DNA from: Fictibacillus arsenicus
GTDB lineage: Bacteria; Bacillota; Bacilli; Bacillales; Fictibacillaceae
Direction: 5' to 3'
NCBI RefSeq assembly: GCF_001642935.1
Contig: NZ_CP016761.1
Span: 3,100,001 to 3,164,000 of the forward strand
Length of the DNA: 64,000 nt
Part shown: positions 53,396 through 60,707 of the stretch, one piece after another
Position numbering within the stretch: the first letter of the stretch is position 1
Layout: each line of letters starts with the position of its first letter
Made by a program: the position numbers and the translations under genes
Notes under the pieces: model-generated
What the model saw: only the letters and a program-made list of their open reading frames with translations
Databases searched by the model: none
Told to the model about the DNA's origin: nothing

Positions 53396-54085
53396 CTATT
53401 CACTCATTAAAAATTGATAAACCTCATCGATCAGCTGATCTTTTTCAACATCATGGCAGATCATGTGCTTCGACTCTTTAAAGTAACAAATTCGTTTATT
53501 GGATGCTGCAATCGTCCCATATAAAAACTCCGCACTTTTTCTTGGTACAAGTCCGTCACACTCTCCTTGTACAATCAGCGTAGGCGCTGAGATCTGTGCT
53601 AATTCTGGTTTAAGCAGCTTTACTAGCTTTCGAAATTCCCTTGTTGCACTTAAAGGGGTATCAAGCAGTTTTTTTCTGTACCTTTTATAAAGCTCATGGT
53701 CTTTTAACTGCCTGTTGAAACCTGAGATCATCATATTCGCTATATCTTTAATCATCTGTCCGGGGTTTACGTAATAAGCACTTGCATTCAACAAGATCAA
53801 TTTATCGCAGCCATATTTGGATGCCAGATAACCAGCGATCATTCCACCCATTGAAAACCCGACAATGTAGATTTTATCCGCTTTTTTCCGAAGTTCAAGA
53901 TATGCGTTTTCCGCTTCTTGCAGCCATTCTTTGTGTGTTCTTCCTCTTAATGAAAGCTCAGTCCCATGCCCTGGGTAAGTCGGAACAGAAAGTATCCAAT
54001 CGGTATTTTTCTGCAGATACTCTGTGATGGGCTCGATTTCATAGGGTCCTCCTGTAAAGCCATGCAAACAAAGACAACCGATCAT
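53396..54085 (-). CDS. Second alpha/beta hydrolase, related to Est
   Basis: The 229-residue paralogue of the downstream Est has Ser78 in GFSMGG, Asp177 in GECDGLVP and His207 in SKHMICHD. Identity to Est is modest, and the lid region (about 105-145) is more basic. It is inserted between secG and est, where most Bacillus have no gene. ATG follows AAAAGGTGG. Substrate unknown; it starts 12 bp upstream of est and so is probably cotranscribed. Confidence 0.88.
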   Translation of the reverse strand: MIGCLCLHGFTGGPYEIEPITEYLQKNTDWILSVPTYPGHGTELSLRGRTHKEWLQEAENAYLELRKKADKIYIVGFSMGGMIAGYLASKYGCDKLILLNASAYYVNPGQMIKDIANMMISGFNRQLKDHELYKRYRKKLLDTPLSATREFRKLVKLLKPELAQISAPTLIVQGECDGLVPRKSAEFLYGTIAASNKRICYFKESKHMICHDVEKDQLIDEVYQFLMSE

Positions 54086-54181
54086 GCTACCACCTTTTTG
54101 ATTTTAGATTACCCTTTTATGTACGTATCAAATCATATCACAACCAATATAAGAAATGGTGAGCAACGGTTTTTGCGCATT

Positions 54182-54215
54182 AAAAAAACAACAAGCGATG
54201 TTTCGCCTGCTGCTC
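54182..54215 (-). terminator. Terminator of secG
   Basis: CAGCAGGCGA, loop AACA, TCGCTTGTTG followed by TTTTTTT on the minus strand. It separates secG from the esterase-rnr genes. Confidence 0.8.
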
Positions 54216-54226
54216 TTAAGTACTGA

Positions 54227-54466
54227 TTAATTTGTAGGTAAGAAATACGCTACTGAAATTGTCAAAACGAAGAATAATACTGCAAGAATCACTGTAAGTT
54301 TACTAAGCAATGCATCAATACCGCGTGCTTTTTGCTTACCAAAAAGCTGCTCAGCTCCACCTGTAATTGCTCCTGATAATCCGGCCGAACGACCTGACTG
54401 AAGAACAACGACAACAATTAAAGATAATGATACTAAAATAAGAAGGATTTTTGCTGCTGTTAGCAT
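54227..54466 (-). CDS. secG: Preprotein translocase subunit SecG
   Basis: The 79-residue membrane protein has two hydrophobic helices (about 3-22 and 55-75) linked by a [15 protein letters not shown] loop. It assists SecYEG translocation. The ATG follows GGAGGTG. It is the first gene of the secG-est-rnr-smpB-ssrA block. Confidence 0.95.
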   Translation of the reverse strand: MLTAAKILLILVSLSLIVVVVLQSGRSAGLSGAITGGAEQLFGKQKARGIDALLSKLTVILAVLFFVLTISVAYFLPTN

Positions 54467-54553
54467 GAATGTTACACCTCCACCGTTCCACGTTACATTA
54501 CTATAAATGTATCATAGTGGAAGGGACGAGGCAAAGTTTTTTTCGAACCTTCT

Positions 54554-54886
54554 TTAATTTGTTCCAAAATAGTTGATATCAAATTCCTTATGAAAGATAT
54601 AAAGCCGGACAGCTTTTATTACGTTAAGCCTTTTATTCAGGAGACCTATGATTTGAACGGTAACTCCAGGCTGAACTGCTTCATCTGGCGCAATATCAAG
54701 TGTCTTATCTCCGTCAAGGAGCTCTGTTTTGGAGTCTAGCTGTACTCTCATCATCGTTTTTTTATGATGAATCGTAAACATACTCCCTTTTGCTTCTTTC
54801 ACTTTTCCAACAAAGCTGATTGGATTCAATTTTTCTTGTTTGATTTCTGCACCATCCGAAGATTCTTGTTTAAGTGGCTGCATCAT
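54554..54886 (-). CDS. Conserved hypothetical protein, 110 residues
   Basis: I do not recognise a family. The protein has no signal or membrane helix; residues about 27-95 suggest a small beta-barrel (KVKEAKGSMFTIHHKKTMMRV, then VTVQIIGLLNKRLNVIKAVRL), compatible with an OB- or SH3-like fold. ATG 54886 is eight bases after GAGGGG; an ATG two codons upstream is too close. It is a single gene between secG and another small gene. Confidence 0.55.
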   Translation of the reverse strand: MMQPLKQESSDGAEIKQEKLNPISFVGKVKEAKGSMFTIHHKKTMMRVQLDSKTELLDGDKTLDIAPDEAVQPGVTVQIIGLLNKRLNVIKAVRLYIFHKEFDINYFGTN

Positions 54887-54930
54887 AAACATCCCCTCTT
54901 CGCATTATGGGGACATCCCCCATATTCATT

Positions 54931-55191
54931 TTACTGATCTTTTGATTGTTTTATGTCTGTTTCTGATGGTGTGTCCTTCTGTGAGGAATAGTAGTTGTCG
55001 TTGAATATGGATTTTTTTATAACAACATCTTCATAGCTTTCTGATTTCAAACGGGCTTTTTCACCATTCGTAATCTGCAGGTCATACGTTCTTAACATCA
55101 AAATAGTAAATAATAGAATGATAAATCCAAAATATAGTTGAAAACGAAATGCCCTGTCTCTCCGATGCTGTATAGTTTCCTCTACCCTCAT
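54931..55191 (-). CDS. Small single-pass membrane protein, PBP N-terminus-like
   Basis: The product of about 86 residues has an N-terminal basic segment (RRDRAFR), a membrane helix (about 18-38, LYFGFIILLFTILML) and RTYDLQITNGEKARLKSES directly after, like the start of class B penicillin-binding proteins (RLxxLQIxxG). The tail is polar and short, so no transpeptidase domain exists. ATG 55191 follows AGGTGTGGTG. It could be a PBP-like anchor protein or a truncated gene. Confidence 0.6.
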   Translation of the reverse strand: MRVEETIQHRRDRAFRFQLYFGFIILLFTILMLRTYDLQITNGEKARLKSESYEDVVIKKSIFNDNYYSSQKDTPSETDIKQSKDQ

Positions 55192-55364
55192 TTTTACTTC
55201 ACCACACCTATTTGGAAAAAACATCGATATTTAAGGAGTTTTTTCCTTTTACTTAATTTACTCTCTTTTCATCAACTCTAAAATGGCTTTTACATGATTC
55301 TTCTCTCATACGAACATGATAAGTTTCAGAAAATTAAACAGATGTTTAAAGATGGGATAAAACA

Positions 55365-55401
55365 AATAAAAAACCTGCACGACATAGTCTTTTGCAGGTT
55401 T
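55365..55401 (-). terminator. Terminator of the FHA regulator gene
   Basis: AAACCTGCA/TGCAGGTTT with a 13-base loop, followed on the minus strand by TTTATTTG. Confidence 0.8.
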
Positions 55402-55414
55402 CTAAGTAGAGAGC

Positions 55415-56116
55415 TTATTTAATTTGCAACATGTATCCATATCGCGGAACTGTAACGATGGAGTCGCCATATGGTCCAAGCTTCTTTCGCAAACGATAGA
55501 CAAGAGCGTTGATCTCATCATTCCCTACATCAGGAAGCGTATTTGATCCTGCTACCATTCTTTCAGGCCATATCTGGATCTTAATTTCATCGCTGCTGAC
55601 CGCCTGGTTCTTTTTTCTGTAGAGAAAAACCAGCAGGTCAGTATGTTTGCCTGATAAAAATAACGGTTCTCCATCTATCGAGATTTGTCGACGTTCAGGA
55701 ATGATGTGCAGACCGTTGGTGATTTTCTTTTCAGCAGGCTCGATCGGTGAGGTGAATTCCATCGTTAAATCTGTTTCTGCCATTTCGGTATCTAAATAGG
55801 TTAACAGGACAACACCTTTTGCCAGACTGATCACATCACCTGATTGCAGCTTTTTTGGAACTTCTGGTTCTAGCTTTACGTTATTCAGTTCTGTGCCATG
55901 TTTTGAATCCAAGTCACGAATAAAAGGCTGATCGTCTTGTAAAAAGATTTCAGCGTGATTGCGTGATACATATGGACTGAGCAGTGAAATATCTGTTTCG
56001 TTCGTATGTGATGATCTCCCAAAGGTTAAGACTTCCCCTTCGGACTTGAGCGGAATTAAGCTCCCCGTATCGTAAGGATCTCCCGCTTCTATTCGTATGT
56101 ATAGGCTTTGTTTCAT
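55415..56116 (-). CDS. FHA domain protein with OmpR-type winged helix
   Basis: The 233-residue protein has an N-terminal forkhead-associated domain (about 1-110: TFGRSS at 31-36, SRNHAEI at 51-57, SKHGTELNN at 71-79), which binds phosphothreonine, and a C-terminal OmpR/PhoB-type DNA-binding domain (about 136-232, ending TVPRYGYML). It is a candidate regulator answering to a Ser/Thr kinase, like EmbR but with reversed domain order. ATG 56116 follows GGGGGA. No kinase gene is adjacent. Confidence 0.85.
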   Translation of the reverse strand: MKQSLYIRIEAGDPYDTGSLIPLKSEGEVLTFGRSSHTNETDISLLSPYVSRNHAEIFLQDDQPFIRDLDSKHGTELNNVKLEPEVPKKLQSGDVISLAKGVVLLTYLDTEMAETDLTMEFTSPIEPAEKKITNGLHIIPERRQISIDGEPLFLSGKHTDLLVFLYRKKNQAVSSDEIKIQIWPERMVAGSNTLPDVGNDEINALVYRLRKKLGPYGDSIVTVPRYGYMLQIK

Positions 56117-56350
56117 ATTAATTCCCCCGAACAAAAACAATAACTTGTTACTAGCATTTTAAATGATATTTGCTCAAATTAGAAGAAATAAGAGTATTTA
56201 AATTTAACGGCCACCTCTTATTCATAGTGGCTCTACTTTGATTTATAGATGAAAAATAATTATGAAGTTTCCAAAAAATTTTAAATTTTGCCGTATAGGA
56301 CAACCCTGCTTTTACAAATCTTAAAGGTAACAAGATTGGAGGGATCAAAA

Positions 56351-56437
56351 ATGACTGTTTTTGAAACGATGTCACTGATGATCAGTTTCTCAATGCTCAT
56401 TGTCACCATCCTTCACTCTAACGGCCGCTCTCGATAA
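56351..56437 (+). CDS. Putative holin-like type I toxin, 28 residues
   Basis: ATG 56351 follows GGAGGGATC and opens 28 codons: MTVFETMSLMISFSMLIV then TILHSNGRSR. The peptide is a short hydrophobic helix with a polar basic end, of the kind seen in Bacillus holin-like type I toxins (TxpA/BsrG relatives, often beginning MTVFE/MTAYE). A strong hairpin 38 bp downstream is typical of the shared bidirectional terminator or antitoxin overlap. On the minus strand TTTACT-N18-TTTAAT could be an antisense promoter. Confidence 0.7.
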   Translation: MTVFETMSLMISFSMLIVTILHSNGRSR

Positions 56438-56475
56438 CTACCATTAAAACTTTATTAGAAGAATTCAGTAAAACT

Positions 56476-56513
56476 GCCCCCGAGCATGTGCTTATAAACC
56501 AAGGCTTGGGGGC
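56476..56513. terminator. Hairpin at the toxin 3' end
   Basis: GCCCCCGAGC/GCTTGGGGGC with an 18-base loop, followed by a second hairpin GTCCTTC/GAAGGAC (56515-56531). On the minus strand AGTTTTA follows. It would end toxin or antisense RNA. Confidence 0.55.
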
Positions 56514-56558
56514 TGTCCTTCTGAGAAGGACAAAATTGCGTTTTGTATTTGTTTGGGG

Positions 56559-57266
56559 TCAGACCCCCAGTGGGTGAAAATGCGGTCCGCAAATTTGTAT
56601 AAGGGTGTCATGTGCTTTGGAAGAATAACTTATAACTACACATGTTGCGGGACCTGCAGACTTTGTTAATGGTAAATCCGAAGTAAAAGCTATCTGCTGA
56701 TCAGTGAGCAGATTGAGTTCATATAGGATTCCTTTTGAACCAACAGGGATGATTTCGTATACTTCTTCCTGATCTAAAAGTTCTTGAAATAAACGTAAAG
56801 GAAGAACCTTATTTTCTTTGCTCATAACTTCTTCACCTACTAGAGGTTCCCCTACCACGGCGAATTTGGCTCTTTCACTAGTTTTGCCAATACGTAGATT
56901 TTGATGTGAAACAGTTCCCGCTACTGTAAAGGAGGATGCTGATTGAAGAAGGGAAAAGTTAGACTCGGAACTCCCCGTTACTTCCAAACCATCCAAATCA
57001 AGGTCGGCAATCAACTGATTTGCTCCTTTTACTAGTGAACCCCACGCCTCGTCTCCATTGAAAGAGTGGATGATTAATGCCATTGGTTGTGCCCCGACAC
57101 CTAGCAGTTCCATCATCGCTACTCTAAATCCATAATATGAGACAATTTCGTATTGTACGTTCACGTGATCAAGTTCCTTTAATCCGATACCTCCTGAATT
57201 GTCAGATGAAAATACAAGGTTGGACTCTTTTTGATAGGGGATGATCAGTACGTCTCTTTTTTTCAT
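56559..57266 (-). CDS. cblS: Alpha-ribazole kinase (CblS-like, AIR synthase related)
   Basis: The 235-residue protein is AIR-synthase/PurM-like, with SDNSGGIGLKELD (about 21-33) and GLEVTGSSESNF (about 93-104). In Listeria and Geobacillus a protein of this type, encoded beside the CblT transporter, phosphorylates alpha-ribazole to alpha-ribazole phosphate for the lower ligand of B12. It is the last gene of the corrinoid salvage operon, 6 bp after cblT. The assignment rests on family and neighbours; kinase activity is inferred. Confidence 0.78.
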   Translation of the reverse strand: MKKRDVLIIPYQKESNLVFSSDNSGGIGLKELDHVNVQYEIVSYYGFRVAMMELLGVGAQPMALIIHSFNGDEAWGSLVKGANQLIADLDLDGLEVTGSSESNFSLLQSASSFTVAGTVSHQNLRIGKTSERAKFAVVGEPLVGEEVMSKENKVLPLRLFQELLDQEEVYEIIPVGSKGILYELNLLTDQQIAFTSDLPLTKSAGPATCVVISYSSKAHDTLIQICGPHFHPLGV

Positions 57267-57272
57267 CTACGA

Positions 57273-57758
57273 TCATACTCTCCGTTTTTCCCAAAATGTT
57301 TTTAACCGGGGAATGATAAGAGTGGAAGTAATTACATTCAGTATAGAAGCTAGCAGAAGTCCAGGTATAATGGCTAGTATAATTCCCTTCCCGATAATCG
57401 GCACCAGCATGAGTGGTGCCGCAATTCCGTTACCAGCGACAAACAATATAGGTGCAAGATTGCGGTTATTTCTTTGATAAAGGTATCCAAAAAGGAAGGT
57501 TAATCCGGCCATCTGAACAGCAATAAGTACATGCAAAGGACCCATCGGAAAACCTGCAAGTCCTGATGACATCAAATGTCCTGCTCCTGCAACAACCATT
57601 CCCCAACTTGGCGACCAAAGTGCAGCTGATACTAAGGCAGGCATGGAATCAAAAGCAAGACTGCCGATACCAGCCGGGATTTTAATAAATGACCCCGCAA
57701 TTGCGAGTGATAAGAAAATAACGAAGGGAACAGCACGATTACTTTTCATCCTGCTCAT
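57273..57758 (-). CDS. cblT: Alpha-ribazole transporter (CblT-like ECF S component)
   Basis: The protein of about 162 residues has five or six membrane helices, like substrate-binding S components of ECF transporters (family block GPLHVLIAVQMAGLTFLFGYL, about 90-110). In Listeria and Geobacillus CblT imports alpha-ribazole for CblS. The start is uncertain: ATG 57758 or 57749 both have AAAGGG-type sites; an upstream ATG at 57803 would overlap pduO strongly. It overlaps the end of pduO. Confidence 0.78.
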   Translation of the reverse strand: MSRMKSNRAVPFVIFLSLAIAGSFIKIPAGIGSLAFDSMPALVSAALWSPSWGMVVAGAGHLMSSGLAGFPMGPLHVLIAVQMAGLTFLFGYLYQRNNRNLAPILFVAGNGIAAPLMLVPIIGKGIILAIIPGLLLASILNVITSTLIIPRLKTFWEKRRV

Positions 57759-58332
57759 TCCCTTTCCCTTTTCTGCCTCTGAATACGATTGCACTTCTTT
57801 CATACTCTACATCTTTGATTTGCAGTCTGTAATTAACTACACGGGCAACAGCAAAAAAGTAATCAGACAACCTGTTGATGTAACGAAGAACAACAGGATG
57901 AATCGTATCTGTCTGCTTTAATTCTACGATCTCTCGTTCTGCCCTGCGCGTTATCGTACGGCAAATATGAAAATAAGCAGCGGGCTCAGAACCTCCTGGT
58001 AATATAAACCGCTCTAATTCTGGTGCTTCTTGAACATATTGGTCCATGCGCTCCTCAAGAAAAAGAACACTTTCATCCTTTGTTTTAAAAGGATAATCTT
58101 GTTTAACAGCAGATAGGTCACCTCCACAGTCAAATAGTTCATGTTGAATTTTCGCCAATTGAGATGCAATGTCACAGAACATGGGATCGTATAGTTTAGT
58201 GATCGTAAGTCCAACAAAACTATTCAATTCATCAAGTGATCCATAAGCTTTTACGCGAATATGACTTTTATCTAAACGTCCCCCAATAACACTCGTTTTT
58301 CCTTCATCTCCCGTTTTCGTATATAGTTTCAT
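57739..58332 (-). CDS. pduO: PduO-type cob(I)alamin adenosyltransferase
   Basis: The enzyme of about 197 residues transfers adenosine from ATP to cob(I)alamin or cobinamide. It has the N-terminal ATP loop MKLYTKTGDEGKTSVIG (about 1-17), the GSLDELNSFVG helix (about 31-41), and RTITRRAEREIVEL (about 123-136) followed by INRLSDYFFAVAR. ATG 58332 is eight bases from GGAAGGG. It overlaps the short CobU-like gene by 29 bp. Confidence 0.92.
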   Translation of the reverse strand: MKLYTKTGDEGKTSVIGGRLDKSHIRVKAYGSLDELNSFVGLTITKLYDPMFCDIASQLAKIQHELFDCGGDLSAVKQDYPFKTKDESVLFLEERMDQYVQEAPELERFILPGGSEPAAYFHICRTITRRAEREIVELKQTDTIHPVVLRYINRLSDYFFAVARVVNYRLQIKDVEYERSAIVFRGRKGKGNEQDEK

Positions 58333-58774
58333 GCCCATCACCCTTCCCTTTTAAAAGCTGAGGAATCCCGTACCAGATTAAGTCTACTCTGAGAGCCTTC
58401 TTTACGATGTCTTGAAAAAACCACCCATTGAAATCACGCCACATCCGATTTTCTTGTTCCATCGGCACGATTCCTTTTCCGATGTCTGTTCCAATTAATA
58501 TAAGTTGATGATCTTTGTTTGCATCCCAAATCAGCCAAGATTCCAAAACCTGTGATAATGTTTCTCTTGCCGCTGACTCCCCTTTTTCGAGTACGGTAGA
58601 TCGAACCATTTGTTCAATACCTTCAAGAACAACTATGTTGCCACGATTAAAATCATCAGAGGCAGGAATCCCATCTTTCAATACAAACCAGCCATTATCT
58701 TCCCGAGAGAGATTATAAGTTCCGGTTACCCATTTTGCTTTGCCATGAAAGGCTCCGCCTGTAACGAAATGCAC
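58304..58774 (-). CDS. Short CobU-like protein with degenerate P-loop
   Basis: The 156-residue protein is of the CobU/CobP family (adenosylcobinamide kinase/guanylyltransferase) by its opening VTGGAFHGKAKWV, the VVLEGIEQ strand and LILIGTDIGKGIVP late motif (about 99-112). The Walker A ends GKA rather than GKS/T, and the HRxxR guanylylation motif is missing, so catalysis is doubtful. A canonical cobU is encoded three genes upstream. The start is GTG 58774 after GGAGGG, overlapping cobC by 49 bp. Confidence 0.7.
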   Translation of the reverse strand: MHFVTGGAFHGKAKWVTGTYNLSREDNGWFVLKDGIPASDDFNRGNIVVLEGIEQMVRSTVLEKGESAARETLSQVLESWLIWDANKDHQLILIGTDIGKGIVPMEQENRMWRDFNGWFFQDIVKKALRVDLIWYGIPQLLKGKGDGHETIYENGR

Positions 58775-59364
58775 CGTTTATCCCTCCTTAATTCTTCTAA
58801 GTCCCAAAAAAATGTATAACCTTTTCCATGCTCTGTCTTCCACGGCCACTTTTGGTTATTAGGTGCTAACTTGGATAAGTAATATCGGATCGGACCACCG
58901 TGAGTAATAAGAACGATATGACTTACTTGTTCTTTTTCAAAATAGGCAGCAAGCTCCGATTTCCATCCAAGCTCTAATCTTTTTTCGAATTCGTAAAGCG
59001 ATTCTCCCTTTGGCGGTTGGTACACGGAAGGATCATCTATCCATTTCTGGTATTGACGTTGATATTTTAACTCCTCATATGTCTTCCCTTCCCATTCTCC
59101 AAAATGAAGTTCGCAAAAAGTTCCTGATGTTATGATTGGATGATCTGGGTAGAGAATACGGGCAGTTTCCAAACAACGCTTTCTGTCACTAGAGATCACT
59201 GCATCTGCTTTCGGAAAAACAAACGCCGCTTTTAAAAGATTCATTTCATGGATTCCTTCTTCACAAAGGGAAGGATTAAGTGTCCCGATGTATTGTTTTT
59301 GTTGATTTGCAGCTGTTAAACCGTGACGAAGCAAAGTAACAGCCACCCTGCGAACCAAAGCCAT
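58726..59364 (-). CDS. cobC: Alpha-ribazole phosphatase (histidine phosphatase family)
   Basis: The 212-residue phosphoglycerate-mutase-like phosphatase has LLRHGLT (His14 catalytic), CELHFGEWEG with the acid Glu (about 83-92) and LITHGGPIRYYL (second His, about 152-163). In B12 salvage it removes the 5' phosphate of alpha-ribazole phosphate or of cobalamin phosphate. ATG 59364 has GGAGGG nine bases before it, inside cobS, which it overlaps by 49 bp. Confidence 0.88.
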   Translation of the reverse strand: MALVRRVAVTLLRHGLTAANQQKQYIGTLNPSLCEEGIHEMNLLKAAFVFPKADAVISSDRKRCLETARILYPDHPIITSGTFCELHFGEWEGKTYEELKYQRQYQKWIDDPSVYQPPKGESLYEFEKRLELGWKSELAAYFEKEQVSHIVLITHGGPIRYYLSKLAPNNQKWPWKTEHGKGYTFFWDLEELRRDKRCISLQAEPFMAKQNG

Positions 59365-60128
59365 GTTTCTGTTCCCTCCACACAGGCACCGAGCATGTCA
59401 CCCGTAATTCCTCCAAAATTTTTTATAAAAAAACGGCAGCTTATTAAAGCAAACATGATCCCCCCGACGATTAACCCTGCAACAAGCAGTAATGCACCAG
59501 CAAAATAGGAGACGATAAGGGCCAAAATGAGGTACCCGATTAATATGGCCGTCAATTGTGGAGCAACAGCCTCTTTCATTGCGAATGCCATCCCATTCTT
59601 CTTTACTAATGGGGCCTTTATAAGAACATACACCATTCCGGTACGCGCGAGGAATGGAATAAATAAAAATAAAACCCATACAAATTCATCGCTTCCATTT
59701 ATGATTTCGTACATGAATGCAAAACGCCAGCCAAGAAGGAATAAAACAGACAATACCCCAAACGCTCCTACACGTGAGTCTTTCATAATTTCTAATTTCT
59801 TCTCATTTGTACCTCGGGAAAAGTAAGCATCACTTAAATCCATCCACCCGTCCAAATGCAGGCCGCCAGTAATAATGATAGAAAAGGAGAATAAGTAAAC
59901 TGTAAGAATAAGTGGTGAAATATTCATTACTTGCTCAAGCATAGAAACTTGAATAGAAGCGAGTATTCCTATTACAAAACCTACGATAGGATAATTCATG
60001 ATGCTCCATCTTGCGGTCTGAAGGTTCCATACAAAAGATTGGTGAATAGGCAAAATCGTCAAAAATTGAAAGGCGAGCCCAAGCCCATGAAGCGAGGAAA
60101 ACTTAACGGTTCGCTGTTCGGTCTGCAT
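59316..60128 (-). CDS. cobS: Cobalamin synthase (adenosylcobinamide-GDP ribazoletransferase)
   Basis: The 270-residue polytopic membrane enzyme joins adenosylcobinamide-GDP to alpha-ribazole (phosphate). Conserved blocks are LGLAFQFLTILPI (about 16-28), TGGLHLDGWMDLSDAYFS (about 87-104) with acidic metal-binding residues, and NFGGITGDMLGA (about 237-248). ATG follows GAGGAGC. It overlaps the end of cobU by 26 bp. Confidence 0.94.
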   Translation of the reverse strand: MQTEQRTVKFSSLHGLGLAFQFLTILPIHQSFVWNLQTARWSIMNYPIVGFVIGILASIQVSMLEQVMNISPLILTVYLFSFSIIITGGLHLDGWMDLSDAYFSRGTNEKKLEIMKDSRVGAFGVLSVLFLLGWRFAFMYEIINGSDEFVWVLFLFIPFLARTGMVYVLIKAPLVKKNGMAFAMKEAVAPQLTAILIGYLILALIVSYFAGALLLVAGLIVGGIMFALISCRFFIKNFGGITGDMLGACVEGTETWLWFAGWLLLCFVTV

Positions 60129-60702
60129 GTGTGATGCTCCTCTTCATAAAAATAGGTGTTCCATTTTCGACCAAACAAGCTATCTCCGCTTTTTCAACGA
60201 TAGCTTGATGCAATTTTCCGAGAAGCTCGACATAGTAATACGTTCCATCCTCATTTACAGGTAACGGATCAAAAAATACTTCATTCGAAACAATCACTAA
60301 CGTTACATCCGCTTCCATTAGCTCATTTATGCCTTTTAAGATATTGTCGTATATATTTTTTCTGAATGAACGAAAAATCCAATTGTTAGCATTCATATCC
60401 CATCCCTCAAATAGTTCATTGTTCAAGAGGTTTGTCAGACAGTCTAGTAAAACCACATCTCCGAATTGAAATTCCCCTGCCAGCTCATGGAGATTTCTAG
60501 GCTGTTCAATTGTAGTCCAATTCAATGAATCTCTTTCTCTATCATCCCGGTGCTTTTGGACTCTCCTTCTCATTTCTTGATCAATATGAGCACTCGTTGC
60601 TACATAATAAGCTTTGTGATCCTCTAAGACATAGCGAGAAACAACCTGTTCGGCAAAGGTGCTTTTTCCACTCCTAACCCCTCCAGTTACAAAAATCAGC
60701 AA
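60103..60702 (-). CDS. cobU: Adenosylcobinamide kinase / guanylyltransferase
   Basis: The 199-residue bifunctional enzyme phosphorylates adenosylcobinamide and adds GMP. It has Walker A GGVRSGKST (7-15), the KHRDDR motif (about 50-55) with the guanylylated His region, VVLLDCLTNLL (about 82-92) and VIVSNEVF (about 136-143). The start is TTG 60702, after AGGCGGT. It lies 5 bp after the btuD-cbiZ stop. Confidence 0.93.
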   Translation of the reverse strand: MLIFVTGGVRSGKSTFAEQVVSRYVLEDHKAYYVATSAHIDQEMRRRVQKHRDDRERDSLNWTTIEQPRNLHELAGEFQFGDVVLLDCLTNLLNNELFEGWDMNANNWIFRSFRKNIYDNILKGINELMEADVTLVIVSNEVFFDPLPVNEDGTYYYVELLGKLHQAIVEKAEIACLVENGTPIFMKRSITHADRTANR

Positions 60703-60707
60703 TGCTA

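Noticed and set aside
56540-56570. GGGGTCAGACCCC hairpin as the B12 operon terminator
   Set aside because: Short stem overlapping the stop codon and no U-run; evidence too weak.
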